Positions 1 through 9,634 are shown, counted from the stretch's first letter. The stretch is 64,000 nucleotides of DNA from Gammaproteobacteria bacterium (GCA_013152545.1 JAADGF010000055.1:1-64000); one strand, 5' to 3'. Translations and numbers: made by a program. The notes: generated from the sequence alone by a model not told the origin.

Positions 1-1327
1 GAAACCATTGAAAACTCAATGTGGCACTGCCTGTCGCCGCGACACTAAATGTCACTGCCGCCCCTTCATTAACACTTTGTGACGATGGCTGGGTGGTAAT
101 ACTCGGCGGGCTTGGCACAAAACTCAAATCGGAAAGGTTCGCGTGCGTCAGTGTATTGATGCCCATCACCCGAATTTCATCCATAGGACGGTTCCAGCGA
201 TTGATTACGTCCAAATAAAGTGGTTTTTTGTAATAAGAATAAGCCAACTCATACAATGCCATGCTGTCTTTTTGAGTAATAGTCGTAATTTGCTTATAAG
301 GCCAACGGCGTGGATCGATGGCGTAAGGGGTTATAAAGTCCAACGCTAACTCCAGACTCTTACCATTCTTGCTGTAGTCATAAAGATTGACATTGCGATG
401 ACGCAGGATTTCAGCACCTTGGATCATCGCATTAATGGCATACAGCGAGTAGTGCAAACCTTTACTACGACCAACCTCCTGCCCCATTATACCACTGCCA
501 CTCATCTGTAACGGAACCAACCGCTTCCACTCTTTTGCTGCAAAATTCAACAAAGTATTATCATCCAACAAAGCACCCGCTGCGGCAATCAACACCACCC
601 GCCAGTTGGCGAAATTATTCAACCCAGCACCACTTCTTTTAGCATCATCACCTAATGCCTTCACCCAACCAGCAAAAGCGGTTTTCTCTGCTGGATTCCA
701 ACCATCATAGCTCCAAATCAAATCCGCACCATAAAGGTAACCCGGTAGCGTAATAAATAACTCGATACGATTACCTGCCGCCGTCGTCGGCTTCATTAAC
801 GTATCTGAATTCAACGACCAAACTCGGATCATTTCAATCGCCTTGTCGGCATACTTTGCCTCGCCAGTAAACGCATACCCCAAACCTAGATCCCGTACTG
901 CGTCACCCAATCGAATTGCTGCCATGTAGTCCCCCCGGTCCGCATTGGGGTTAATCTGACCATCTCGGCAACCATTTGGCCATCCGCAATACGGTTTCTC
1001 CGTAAAGTATCGGTTACTGGTTTTACCTTGAAAGGTCACACTCAACGGTGATTTGCTCAACGCCGAGTTAGCTGCTGATATGACCTTAGAATACGCACGA
1101 GTCCATGGTTGCAGATTCGCACTAATTTTACCTTTAATCGCATCTATCTCTGCCTGGTTCAAATACATATTGGGGTGCGGGCCTGCCAAAACTGCTTGAA
1201 TAGATGCCACAAAAAATATTACAATATAAAAATTATATTTTAAAATAGACCGGGTAAATTGAGCCCACCCCCCTTTTTCCGTCATGGACTCTTTTTTCAT
1301 TGGAAACACCCATTTAAACAATTTCAT
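1..1327 (-). CDS. Alginate-lyase-family secreted protein with Ig-like domain (3' part missing)
   Basis: The reading frame is open from an ATG at 1327 to the window edge (442 codons seen). An AGGAGG ribosome site sits six bases before the ATG. After a hydrophobic export segment (about residues 25-45) comes an alpha-helical domain resembling the alginate lyase superfamily (PF05426), with NNFANW near residue 232 and a later E-x-x-R...HYSxYAI stretch typical of that fold. The His of the NNH motif found in true PL5 enzymes is Phe here, so the substrate may not be alginate. The visible C-terminus enters an Ig-like domain (PSITTQPSSQSVNEGAAVTF), as in secreted carbohydrate-active proteins. It neighbours two heparinase-like genes, which suggests a role in cutting the locus polysaccharide. 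The family call is from motif memory only. Confidence 0.75.
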   Translation of the reverse strand, partial: MKLFKWVFPMKKESMTEKGGWAQFTRSILKYNFYIVIFFVASIQAVLAGPHPNMYLNQAEIDAIKGKISANLQPWTRAYSKVISAANSALSKSPLSVTFQGKTSNRYFTEKPYCGWPNGCRDGQINPNADRGDYMAAIRLGDAVRDLGLGYAFTGEAKYADKAIEMIRVWSLNSDTLMKPTTAAGNRIELFITLPGYLYGADLIWSYDGWNPAEKTAFAGWVKALGDDAKRSGAGLNNFANWRVVLIAAAGALLDDNTLLNFAAKEWKRLVPLQMSGSGIMGQEVGRSKGLHYSLYAINAMIQGAEILRHRNVNLYDYSKNGKSLELALDFITPYAIDPRRWPYKQITTITQKDSMALYELAYSYYKKPLYLDVINRWNRPMDEIRVMGINTLTHANLSDLSFVPSPPSITTQPSSQSVNEGAAVTFSVAATGSATLSFQWF

Positions 1328-2511
1328 TCTTCCTCCTAAACATTAAACAATTCCATAATCAATCACTACTTGATTAATGACCGCATAGTCACAATCCACT
1401 TGCCACTATGAATAAATAGCGAACAGCCTTAAAAAAACATACAGATAAAATTAGCAGAAACGCAAATAATGTGGTGTTAAAACCATCCCACTTTTTAGGA
1501 ACTAGCCTATTTTCAAATCAGATTTGTGAACACAATCATAGAATCAAGTCTTCACAATCTCTCTATTCGCTGTAGAGATAATTTATATGTAGGACAGAAT
1601 TTGACCATTAAACTACAATTATTATGGTGGCCGTTCAAACTCTATATTTAATCATACATCCCCATGTATGAATTTTAATCAAAAAATATCATGTAACGCG
1701 TTGATTTAATACAATTTATGCACCAAGCTTAGATTTATTTTTAAATGACTTATAAATCAAAAAGTTACAAGTTTATTGTTAGATTGGTTGATGAAATTTA
1801 TTTAAAAAATGTTGCTAAAGAGCGACAATTTTATGGGAAAAATTACAATTCATTGATTAATATAAATATTTCTTGTCTGTAATTCACGACGTTAGTAAAT
1901 AATAAGCTCAGCGTTTAAAACGACTCAGTCATGAATTCAACCGCATGCAACTTTACCGCTCATTATTTCTATTCCTGCGAGCACTAACGAATGAATAAAA
2001 TTGTTAGCGGAGTAAATTATCTCGACCGTCATATTTTTCTTGATATCATAGGCAACCAAATGGACGCAATCTGCCTGGACATTCAACCATGCAAGCTCAT
2101 CATTAAACTTTATCCAGACAGCCGCAAGTTCATTAAAGCAACTCATTGCTTTTGCTTTTCTCTGGCTCTCATGGCAACAATAATGAATAGCGTGTGATAA
2201 ACTTATTAATGCACTAAATTACGTTGCCATTTGGCGACAGCTTTTCCAAAACGCTGCAAGCAACTGATATTAAACTGTATTGCGTTCCAGCCATTACTAA
2301 CAATTACTAATAACACACGATAACGCTCAGTAACATTCACAATATTTAACATCGATTATGCCGGAATAGCGTTTTAATTGCTGCAACAAATAAATTAACC
2401 TACGTGAGCACATAAGATTCATTGCGTTAGCCTTAAATACCCCGAATGATTAAAATTTGGCTGGACTAATAATAACAAACGTAACAACCCAGTCTGATTA
2501 TTTAAAATGTT

Positions 2512-2540
2512 CAGTAACGGCTCAGATTGCCTTTGGTTTA
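2512..2540 (+). repeat. Solo copy of the 47.8-kb element end
   Basis: This stretch (core TAACGGCTCAGATTGCC) matches the right inverted-repeat end of the element at 47749-47873 at 25 of 29 positions. The preceding AAATGTTC is shared too. No partner end is visible nearby, so it looks like a solo or decayed copy. Confidence 0.6.
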
Positions 2541-2651
2541 TTCAAAAATAAGGAAAAAGTGCGGAGTTTACAGGCACAAAAGCGCAAAATGAACGCTTTT
2601 GAGGCAGCTATAATAACGTAATAATAGAACAAACCAACAAGAAGGTAAGCT

Positions 2652-2909
2652 GTGAGTGGTGACCAACAAACCAATAACAGCACTTTATCGCCTGTGTTAT
2701 TAAGAATAATTAATTTCAGTAGGTTCTTTAAGAAAAGCCCCCTCCTGTTGAAAAATAGTTGGTTTGAACAGAACCCGAGATACAAAACCAGAATATTATT
2801 GCGTGTGCCGTTCTTCATTAAGCTTGGCATTAAAACACGTCGCAACCGAACATCGTTTAATTTTTTGTTACTCAACTATGTGTACTTTGTACCTGAATTT
2901 TGCAATTGA
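2652..2909 (+). CDS. Hypothetical short protein (85 aa), doubtful
   Basis: A GTG start at 2652 is preceded by AAGAAGG at a good distance (six bases), which is why I list it. The product is basic and has no motif I recognise. The opposite strand is also open (2522-2875), so coding status is uncertain. It may be a relic next to the repeat at 2512. Confidence 0.2.
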   Translation: MSGDQQTNNSTLSPVLLRIINFSRFFKKSPLLLKNSWFEQNPRYKTRILLRVPFFIKLGIKTRRNRTSFNFLLLNYVYFVPEFCN

Positions 2910-2996
2910 ATCATTTTGCTTTTCGAATCTAGAAATTGATAAAAATTCCTGGCAATGAAACAATTATCATTGTCCTTAATTCAAACACCAATATGT

Positions 2997-5255
2997 TCAA
3001 CTAACAAAATATACCATTTTCAACCACATCCCTAGCGCCAGCCAGGCGATAACAGCAGTCACTCGCAGAAATAGCGTTACCGGCGTTCTGCTAATTCGCC
3101 ATAATAATATTTCTTGTAATAGTAATATCACAATAATTAAATAAGTTACTCTCTTACGGTAATAGGCTAAATCCCGATACCCTTCATTGTCAGCGGCTAT
3201 AGCATTGAAAGCGTTCTGCAACTCAGTAAATTCATCTATCACATCGGGACCCGCAGCTAATGTCAATGTATTATTGACTTGAGCGCTAGCGTGGTCAATT
3301 AAACTGACCGTATTTCCCTGACGCTGAACCATTACCTCGCCTGATGACATTGGTATACTTACACGCCAGTGTTCTGCATCATTCCATTGACTCATTTTCG
3401 GTCGTAACGAAATCACAGCATTGTCTTTTTCATTGACAAGCTTCCAAACCGCAAGCGACCAACTCATGTCACTGGGTTGGCGTACTAAAAATGCTTGCGA
3501 TTTTTGAATCTCACGGTTTTTCATCACCATCCAACCGGCAAACGGTTCTGTAGAGCCATGAAGGCGCTCCACACTAACATTAGTTGAACCCAGCAATACA
3601 GTTTGCAGGCGACTCGAACCGCTCGGCGGTATTAGCCAATAGCCACCAGAACCCGAATCCTGCATAACTTGAATCTCTGGTAATGTTGTCCACACATGTT
3701 CGGCAACACGATTTTTTTGATCTTTTGTAGAATCTAAAATCAACCACATATTCTCTGCGATGTGAAGCATTTGTCGTCGAGGCTGAAAGCCCCCTGCATC
3801 TGTACGTTCCAGATCAATAATAGTTAACCCGTTTTGATTTCCGTAGTAACGCAATCGAGTGTAGCGCGCTGTCTCAGTAGCCTCATGAATCAAATGCGGC
3901 GCATTCGAGCCATGCCAGGATACCGCTTGTTGTCGGCCTTTCCGACCATATGGCCAATAGCCTATGTTGCTCCACCAATCCTGATTATCGGCCCATAACA
4001 GAACACTCATATCGTCAGCGAGTTTGTGTCCATGACCAGGAAAATAAGACCATACCATCACCGTTTGTGCGATCTTGGCTGCCGCCTGCCAATTCTCTAA
4101 ACCACTCCAAAGCACAGCATAACCAGCAGACGGATAAAAAGTAAATGCTTGCTGCGGCACAAGTTTTTCCTTGCGTGACAAAGGAAGAGCTTGGCCATCT
4201 AACACATCCGTAATCAAGCTATTTCGCGCATCGTGCTCTCTAGGTGTATCCCCGAATATCGGGATACTACCGTCCGGGCGCACCAAGTTTGCATAAAATG
4301 CTTTCGCCTTTTGATATTTTGTATGCCACTGCGGGGGAATAGGCTGGCCAAGTAAACTCATATAACGCAAGGCGGACCCCAAAAAATACACACCATGGGC
4401 ATGGTAACCTGCGGAGTGTTCTAGCACCACGCCTTCATCGTTGATGTAAAATTCCATTTGTGCTTGCATACGTTCAAAAGCGGTAGTTTGAAATTCTTGC
4501 ACACCTGGCAAATTTGGAAAAGCCACAGCCACATGCCACAGACCTAAATTCTGCATAACACCGTGATTGGTTGCATGGGTAAAGTGGGTAGGCGCAGCCA
4601 ATAATTGGGCGCTGCGCAGTACGAAACCTAAAACCGTTCGGGCTATCTCGGTATCAAACGCCGCGCTTGATCTGTATAAACCCCAAAATTGCGACAGTAC
4701 CGACACTCTCGCAGCCACAGCATGGTCATTCCATATAAACCCTTTTGGCAGCCATGCGTTAGCTTCATATTCGGCCCATGCCAGTAACATTGCTTTGGCT
4801 AAACTGAAATAGCGCTCTTGGGCCGTTTGTTCATAGGCATCCAGTAACACCCTCACTGCTGAAAGCCCCGCGAAAGAAAGCTGCCAACTGGGTGAGTTTT
4901 TATCAAGATCGCTAGCAGCGAAAGGTAACGAAATTTTCACCGGAGGTTGTCCTGGCAACAGCAATTCGCCTGCAATGATACGATCAGCTTGCTCCTGAAC
5001 ACTAAGACCTTTTATAGATGGGTCCAATAACGGCATGCCAGCTATTTCTGTTAATGTATTTTTATCAGGATGAGTTCTTAGTTGCTGAACAGTAGCGTCG
5101 CTCACATGGCCACCCGGCACATAGTAATGCTGAAACTCAGGAAACCAAACTGAAATCAACACCAAGAAAGGAGCTAGTAAGCTCAATGTTTTTAGTAAAA
5201 TTTTATCACTACGTTTATTTATCATTCCGTAAACCATAATAAAAAGCTTTAGCAT
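2997..5255 (-). CDS. Membrane-anchored heparinase II/III-family protein
   Basis: About 752 residues. An N-terminal hydrophobic segment (near residues 20-40 from the ATG at 5255) is followed by an alpha-helical toroid typical of the heparinase II/III N-domain. A beta-rich heparinase domain follows, with PGHGHKLADD near the middle. Two hydrophobic segments at the C-terminus (VTYLIIVILLLQEILLW and the last 20 residues) suggest membrane anchoring at both ends. The family cleaves uronic-acid-containing polysaccharides by beta-elimination. In an EPS locus it may trim or recycle the polymer. The frame also opens at a TTG (5264), and another ATG exists at 5225 (MINKRSDK). None of the three has a clear ribosome site, so the start is unsure. 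It lies upstream of, and divergent from, the PEP-CTERM gene at 5823. Confidence 0.82.
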   Translation of the reverse strand: MLKLFIMVYGMINKRSDKILLKTLSLLAPFLVLISVWFPEFQHYYVPGGHVSDATVQQLRTHPDKNTLTEIAGMPLLDPSIKGLSVQEQADRIIAGELLLPGQPPVKISLPFAASDLDKNSPSWQLSFAGLSAVRVLLDAYEQTAQERYFSLAKAMLLAWAEYEANAWLPKGFIWNDHAVAARVSVLSQFWGLYRSSAAFDTEIARTVLGFVLRSAQLLAAPTHFTHATNHGVMQNLGLWHVAVAFPNLPGVQEFQTTAFERMQAQMEFYINDEGVVLEHSAGYHAHGVYFLGSALRYMSLLGQPIPPQWHTKYQKAKAFYANLVRPDGSIPIFGDTPREHDARNSLITDVLDGQALPLSRKEKLVPQQAFTFYPSAGYAVLWSGLENWQAAAKIAQTVMVWSYFPGHGHKLADDMSVLLWADNQDWWSNIGYWPYGRKGRQQAVSWHGSNAPHLIHEATETARYTRLRYYGNQNGLTIIDLERTDAGGFQPRRQMLHIAENMWLILDSTKDQKNRVAEHVWTTLPEIQVMQDSGSGGYWLIPPSGSSRLQTVLLGSTNVSVERLHGSTEPFAGWMVMKNREIQKSQAFLVRQPSDMSWSLAVWKLVNEKDNAVISLRPKMSQWNDAEHWRVSIPMSSGEVMVQRQGNTVSLIDHASAQVNNTLTLAAGPDVIDEFTELQNAFNAIAADNEGYRDLAYYRKRVTYLIIVILLLQEILLWRISRTPVTLFLRVTAVIAWLALGMWLKMVYFVS

Positions 5256-5500
5256 CTCTAACAACTCAAAAACTCAGTTGGACATACTTAACGTTGACTC
5301 AAGCCCACGACGCGCACTCTAATTAAAGATGCCAAGTAAATTAAAAATGGAACAGTCACCCAACCAACAGTAGCTTGTTTAGAAAAAGCCCCAACGGTTA
5401 GTGCCCTGTATTGGATGTAATGACTCAATAATAAGTCAGTTTTTGAGTTTATCAGAAGCACCAAGAGATTGTGCAAACATCTTATAATGAAAACTGATGT

Positions 5501-5531
5501 TTTACACTACCACAGCGTTAGCTGAGGCTCA
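5501..5531 (+). promoter_or_regulatory. Candidate upstream activator element 1
   Basis: TTTACACTA (5501-5509) is followed 13 bases later by the palindrome TGAGGCTCA (5523-5531). The same pair recurs at 5630-5654, and a related pair precedes the second PEP-CTERM gene. It sits about 170-200 bp upstream of the sigma-54-type promoter, a usual place for an enhancer-binding protein such as PrsR. Binding by PrsR is inferred. Confidence 0.35.
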
Positions 5532-5629
5532 TCAGTACTTACGCGCTGACCGATAAAATACACCATATTGTGTTTGCATTGAAAAAACTCACTGAGCAAA
5601 AACTACCGCAACGTTGATTGTCGGATTAT

Positions 5630-5654
5630 TTTACACTATGCTGATTGAGGCTCA
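5630..5654 (+). promoter_or_regulatory. Candidate upstream activator element 2
   Basis: This is a second copy of TTTACACTA (5630-5638) plus TGAGGCTCA (5646-5654), 7 bases apart. It ends 43 bp before the -24 GG of the sigma-54-type promoter at 5697. The rest of 5265-5822 shows only a short non-recognised ORF. Confidence 0.35.
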
Positions 5655-5696
5655 ACTATCAAGCATAACAATATGAATTTATTGAGATATTTTTTA

Positions 5697-5712
5697 TGGC
5701 ATAATTAATGCT
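5697..5712 (+). promoter_or_regulatory. Sigma-54-type promoter of the first PEP-CTERM gene
   Basis: TGGCATAATTAATGCT contains GG-N10-GC (GG at 5698-5699, GC at 5710-5711) and matches the TGGCA and TGC parts of the sigma-54 consensus. The start codon is about 112 bp downstream of the -12 GC, as at the second PEP-CTERM gene. Sigma-54 with PrsK/PrsR is known to drive PEP-CTERM genes in some bacteria. Confidence 0.55.
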
Positions 5713-5822
5713 GCATCTAATAATATTAACACTCATTGGCACATTAGCCTTAACAGCAATATCTTTTCGATCAAAGTTTACTCCGAACTGATAAATCACC
5801 CGAATCAAAACGTGAGGATATT

Positions 5823-6467
5823 ATGGACAAAATCAACACAACCACAACAAAGCGCGCAATTATCGCAGCCACCTTCGCCTCTCTGCTCTACATAGGACAA
5901 AGTTCAGCCGCGGTAATTTCCGTATTTACTGATCAAGCTTTATGGGAATCGGCAGTGGGTAATTTCACCATAGAGACCTTTGACGACTCGCTACTCAATC
6001 GTGAGATCAGTGTGACATCCACCGCTGGCGATCACAGCGTGAGTAGCGGGGTATTCAATGGCCTCGTGTTTGAAGATGACACCGTTGCACTGGACACTAA
6101 CTGGAGCTTTACCGGTCCTATTTTAGCATTCGGGGGTAATTGGGATCTGAGTCCAGGTTCACCGGGAACGGGGCTTGAGATTGCGCTGCACAGTCCCGAC
6201 GATTTTTTTTTGGTGGCGGGCCGACCCGATATCGCCAACACCTATACAGGTGGGTTTTGGGGAATACTGTCAGACACCCCTTTCAACGCCATACAAATTC
6301 TTAGCGGCGATTCCGGTATTGAGAATTACACCCTGGATAATTTAGTCTACAGCAAAATACAGGTACCCGAACCAAATTCACTATTATTACTCGCCTTGGG
6401 CTTAATAGGACTCCTCAGCTTTGGTGGTCCATTCATAAAAAACAAAGAGCGAAAATTACGCATCTGA
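5823..6467 (+). CDS. PEP-CTERM sorting-domain protein 1
   Basis: This 214-residue secreted protein is a predicted substrate of exosortase A. It has an N-terminal signal peptide (about residues 10-30, ending near SSA), a beta-rich middle without a recognised catalytic domain, and the tripartite sorting tail. The tail starts with VPEP near residue 181, continues with a hydrophobic stretch (LLLLALGLIGLLSF) and ends in a basic cluster (KNKERKLR). In this family XrtA cleaves near the PEP motif and the protein is released or attached at the surface, often helping floc or biofilm matrix formation. The ATG follows GTGAGGAT, a usable ribosome site. Expression probably comes from the sigma-54-type promoter at 5697 with upstream elements at 5501 and 5630. 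A long hairpin follows it. Confidence 0.9.
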   Translation: MDKINTTTTKRAIIAATFASLLYIGQSSAAVISVFTDQALWESAVGNFTIETFDDSLLNREISVTSTAGDHSVSSGVFNGLVFEDDTVALDTNWSFTGPILAFGGNWDLSPGSPGTGLEIALHSPDDFFLVAGRPDIANTYTGGFWGILSDTPFNAIQILSGDSGIENYTLDNLVYSKIQVPEPNSLLLLALGLIGLLSFGGPFIKNKERKLRI

Positions 6468-6511
6468 AGCAAAAGATGGTATCTCAAAATGCAACCAATG
6501 TAGTAGGTAAC

Positions 6512-6549
6512 ATTCCCAAACCACCAGCTTTAGCTGGTGGTTTGGGAAT
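6512..6549. terminator. Perfect 17-bp hairpin between convergent genes
   Basis: The arms 6512-6528 and 6533-6549 are perfectly complementary around a TTTA loop (ATTCCCAAACCACCAGC and its complement). It lies between the PEP-CTERM gene and the convergent heparinase-like gene, so it could stop transcription both ways. No T-run follows on either strand, so it may instead protect mRNA ends or be a small palindromic element. Confidence 0.6.
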
Positions 6550-6655
6550 GGATATACGGTAATATCCTTATTTATTTCATGACACCAAAAGCAGGTGCTT
6601 TCAGAAAAACGAAATGCCGCCCCTTCACGCAATATTAAGGTTACGGGTTTCTAAT

Positions 6656-9016
6656 TTACCATCGAAGTGTAAGAACACTATTTTTTCCGGCAAAACCAGC
6701 CCTCCACTTGTATTTAACGATGCCATTTGAATTACTACGCAGAGTTATCTCGTTTTCACCATTACTGACAATAACATCCGATTTTTCTGGCAACCCGAAG
6801 ACTAACAATTGTGTTTTATCGCTCGGTGATTTAAATGTTAGTTTACCGGCACTTATCGTATCCACAAACAATACAACAAAATTTTTCGAGAGCAAACCTC
6901 TACCATTCCCTGCACTCTGCAAAGAATTAACAACTTGCTCGCGTGGCTCAAGCAAGCTTGGCGAAAGAACAACAAGAAAGTGATCTTTTTTTCGAGCAAT
7001 TGCCGGTTGTATTTCTATTCTCCAGCGACCGACATCAAACCAAGGTTTATTGACTGCTCCTTTAGTGAAGTTTTTTCCGTCTAAGTCACTATCATCGCCA
7101 TCGTATTCTACATAGTACTGGTAATCCGAACCACCAACTAAGCGTAGGCGAGCATCAGCAGGATGAAAACGTTGCAAGCTCAGATAACTATCGTTGTTTT
7201 TAATAAGCGCTTTACCAACGCCGCTCTCTAGTATTCCGTTGTCAATGCTGCCTTTAAGTACTTGCAGGCCATCAATTTTGGGGCGATTTGCAGTATGCAG
7301 CAACCATTTCTTTACATAACTAGCATCCGTTGCCGTAATAGAATCGTGCACCACCAACACATCTTCCTGTGTTAAATAAAGCAACTGCCTGAGCACCAGA
7401 CTTACCTTACCCCGGCTGCCTCCTTCGTCGTACCGGGGCGTATTATAAGCATCGGTCAAATCTGAATTGATATAAACAAAATCGGCATCACTATTTTGAA
7501 AATGAAGCAATCGACCTCCTTCATAGTGATTACGCGCGTTTAAATTTTGCATCCAATCGTCAACACTAAAAATCGCGCTGCCTGTTGGCATAACCACTCG
7601 CTGCCCCCCATCTGCAACGTTGTTACCGAAAAACCGGTTTGGGTGAACTTTCTCCCCAGGACGTAGGATGAGTAACGAATTTTTTGCGATTGTTCGGATC
7701 GAATAATTTAGCCTGTTCTCACTGAATATATTACCGTAGACACTGCTATTAATCGCCAGCGGTGCTTTCTTAAAGAGAGTGAAATGACCTGCGTCGTAAT
7801 GACCATGATGGGTAAAAGTATCACCAGCTCTAAAGCTGATAAATGTCGCATCTTGGTCCCAACCAGAACGAATAAAAACTTGATTGAATGCACCTTTTCC
7901 GAACAACTCAGATCTTGGCAACAATACATTAAATGGCTCTAATGTAGTGATATTTTCTCCAAACAAATCAACATTAGGGTCATTAAACAACGTAAAACCC
8001 CATTTAAAATCCTGATAATAACTTGCTCGGCCATGTAATGTCTGAATATAGCGGGAATAAAGAGAAAATACCGGGTCCTTAGTCAGTTGCCCAATCAAGT
8101 CGATAATGCGGCGGGTTTGATCTTTTAAATCAATCCGCGACCCCTCATCACCAAAACCTTCGATACGATTATCAGGCCTTGTGGCATAGATATGCCATAG
8201 ACCAATGCGCTTAATAACATTAAGCATTTTTGTTCGATATTTTGTATCTTCGATACTGTTGATGTAGGCCGAGGTTGCTAATATCAACTCAAACGCCCTC
8301 TCTTGAATCCAATAATTATAACCTTCCGGCCAGGCTTCAGTGAGAGAAACAGCCGCAAAGCTTTCTAAGAAATAATCATGTGCAGCTTTTATGGAATCTT
8401 GTACCTGAGTCTGAGTTGCATTAAGATCTAATACGACTGCACATAACCATGCTCTTGAGGCTAGTGTGGTTCGACCATGCCATAAAGAAGGCGAATCGTC
8501 GGCCAATACATCAAGATACTCGTTCAGTGCGTTGCTCAGTTTATCTTCAACCAATAACCTATCCGCTAAAGTGAAACCGGGATAAAGCGTTAAAAAATCA
8601 TATGCAAATGCTAATTCCCAAGCATTCCCGTATTCCCCTACCACCTCTGGTGGCTCGATGGTGAAGTTTTTTATCGCGCTAATTAACTGCTCCGCAACAG
8701 CGCTATTCCCAGTCGTAACCCAGCAAGCTGTCTTGGCCATTATGTCATTATTACCACAAGACCGATAAGCCTTAAGACCTTTCGTCTGGTAAGAATTTAA
8801 ACGCGATTGAATAAATTGAGAAAGACTATTACCATCCCATGACGACAATTCAGGCAGTAATATCCTGGGATGGGTACGCCGTATTATTGGAACAGAATTA
8901 TGGATTGATTCGGCATACTCAACGGTATTGGCCGGTTTCCAAACAAATAAAATACCCCCTCCCACTACTAACACTCCGATAACGACGGCACTGGCATATA
9001 AAAATAATTTTTTCAT
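6656..9016 (-). CDS. Heparinase II/III-family protein, signal-anchored
   Basis: 786 residues. The start MKKLFLYASAVVIGVLVVGG gives a signal peptide or N-terminal anchor. An alpha-helical lyase domain follows to about residue 350. The beta-sheet heparinase II/III domain then carries HHGHYDAGHF near residue 400, the conserved His/Asp region of the family. These enzymes cleave uronate-containing glycans by elimination. It differs in sequence from the heparinase at 2997, so this is not a recent duplication. It is convergent with PEP-CTERM gene 1. Its substrate is unknown; the EPS made by this locus is the simplest idea because uronate-sugar genes lie at 56.7-60.7 kb. Confidence 0.83.
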   Translation of the reverse strand: MKKLFLYASAVVIGVLVVGGGILFVWKPANTVEYAESIHNSVPIIRRTHPRILLPELSSWDGNSLSQFIQSRLNSYQTKGLKAYRSCGNNDIMAKTACWVTTGNSAVAEQLISAIKNFTIEPPEVVGEYGNAWELAFAYDFLTLYPGFTLADRLLVEDKLSNALNEYLDVLADDSPSLWHGRTTLASRAWLCAVVLDLNATQTQVQDSIKAAHDYFLESFAAVSLTEAWPEGYNYWIQERAFELILATSAYINSIEDTKYRTKMLNVIKRIGLWHIYATRPDNRIEGFGDEGSRIDLKDQTRRIIDLIGQLTKDPVFSLYSRYIQTLHGRASYYQDFKWGFTLFNDPNVDLFGENITTLEPFNVLLPRSELFGKGAFNQVFIRSGWDQDATFISFRAGDTFTHHGHYDAGHFTLFKKAPLAINSSVYGNIFSENRLNYSIRTIAKNSLLILRPGEKVHPNRFFGNNVADGGQRVVMPTGSAIFSVDDWMQNLNARNHYEGGRLLHFQNSDADFVYINSDLTDAYNTPRYDEGGSRGKVSLVLRQLLYLTQEDVLVVHDSITATDASYVKKWLLHTANRPKIDGLQVLKGSIDNGILESGVGKALIKNNDSYLSLQRFHPADARLRLVGGSDYQYYVEYDGDDSDLDGKNFTKGAVNKPWFDVGRWRIEIQPAIARKKDHFLVVLSPSLLEPREQVVNSLQSAGNGRGLLSKNFVVLFVDTISAGKLTFKSPSDKTQLLVFGLPEKSDVIVSNGENEITLRSNSNGIVKYKWRAGFAGKNSVLTLRW

Positions 9017-9634
9017 TTTTGTAATTATTTTAACTTTATAATGGTTGGTGATGCAGGAATAAGACTTAAGATAATCAAAAAAACCACTCCTTTATCCGGA
9101 ATAAAGATGTAAACACCACAATTAACTAAAATTACTGAATTATCCCTGCATTAGCAGTTGAACATAAATTAGCCCTATCACTCAAGCGCAAGACATCAAG
9201 AAACAGTCAATAATTGGCGCCATAAGAAAACGCTTAATATCGTTGTTATTTAGCGACACATTATCATCATTAAGATCAATGAGATATTGAAATCATGCCA
9301 TTTTGTGTCGTTATTTAGCTACACTTAATGCCTGCTTAGGCATAACCACAACGCCTTAACGCATTGATATATATAAACAAATATCACACAATAAAGTTGG
9401 CATGAATTTTGTCTTAATCCAGAAGATTACATAAAAAAACGTTCAACTGTTACACTTTACCATATAGCGCGATACCAAATTTTTAACCAGCCCATAACGG
9501 TTTCTGTGCATCAAGTCTCATAAATTCCTTAGAACGTTACCGATAATTAGAACACATTCATTCTATTACTAATTCATTCTATTAAATTGTAGATGTGATC
9601 GATTTACTTCGAATCAAGCCTGAGAAATATAACG
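9017..9634. other. Divergent intergenic region with paired repeat
   Basis: This region separates the heparinase-like gene (minus) from the kelch lipoprotein (plus). GTTATTTAGC(G/T)ACAC occurs at 9245-9259 and 9310-9324, 65 bp apart. The second copy lies in an imperfect palindrome starting GTGTCG and ending TACAC. A weak sigma-54-like TTGGCATG...TTTTGT sits at 9397-9412 but has GT instead of GC. No gene is recognisable here. Confidence 0.4.

Larger units (their letters stand above)
1328..2996. other. Long AT-rich intergenic stretch
   Basis: About 1.7 kb lie between two minus-strand lyase-like genes. It holds only short ORFs without recognisable domains, one of which (2652) has a ribosome site and is listed separately. 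A 29-bp solo copy of an element end lies at 2512-2540. I see no tRNA, clear promoter consensus or transposase. The promoter of the alginate-lyase-like gene should lie just right of 1327 but I cannot place it. Confidence 0.5.

Noticed and set aside
1937-2197. Overlapping short ORFs on both strands
   Set aside because: No ribosome site, signal or domain. Open frames on both strands of AT-rich DNA are expected by chance.
5288-5476. 62-codon minus-strand ORF before the first PEP-CTERM gene
   Set aside because: It overlaps neither a ribosome site nor any known motif, and lies beside the candidate regulatory elements; likely chance.
9333-9347. Reverse-strand GG-N10-GC pattern facing the heparinase gene
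   Set aside because: Only the GG and GC match; that spacing alone occurs often by chance.
9397-9412. Sigma-54-like TTGGCATG...TTTTGT upstream of the kelch lipoprotein
   Set aside because: The -12 element is GT instead of GC and the distance to the ATG (over 220 bp) differs from the two PEP-CTERM promoters.
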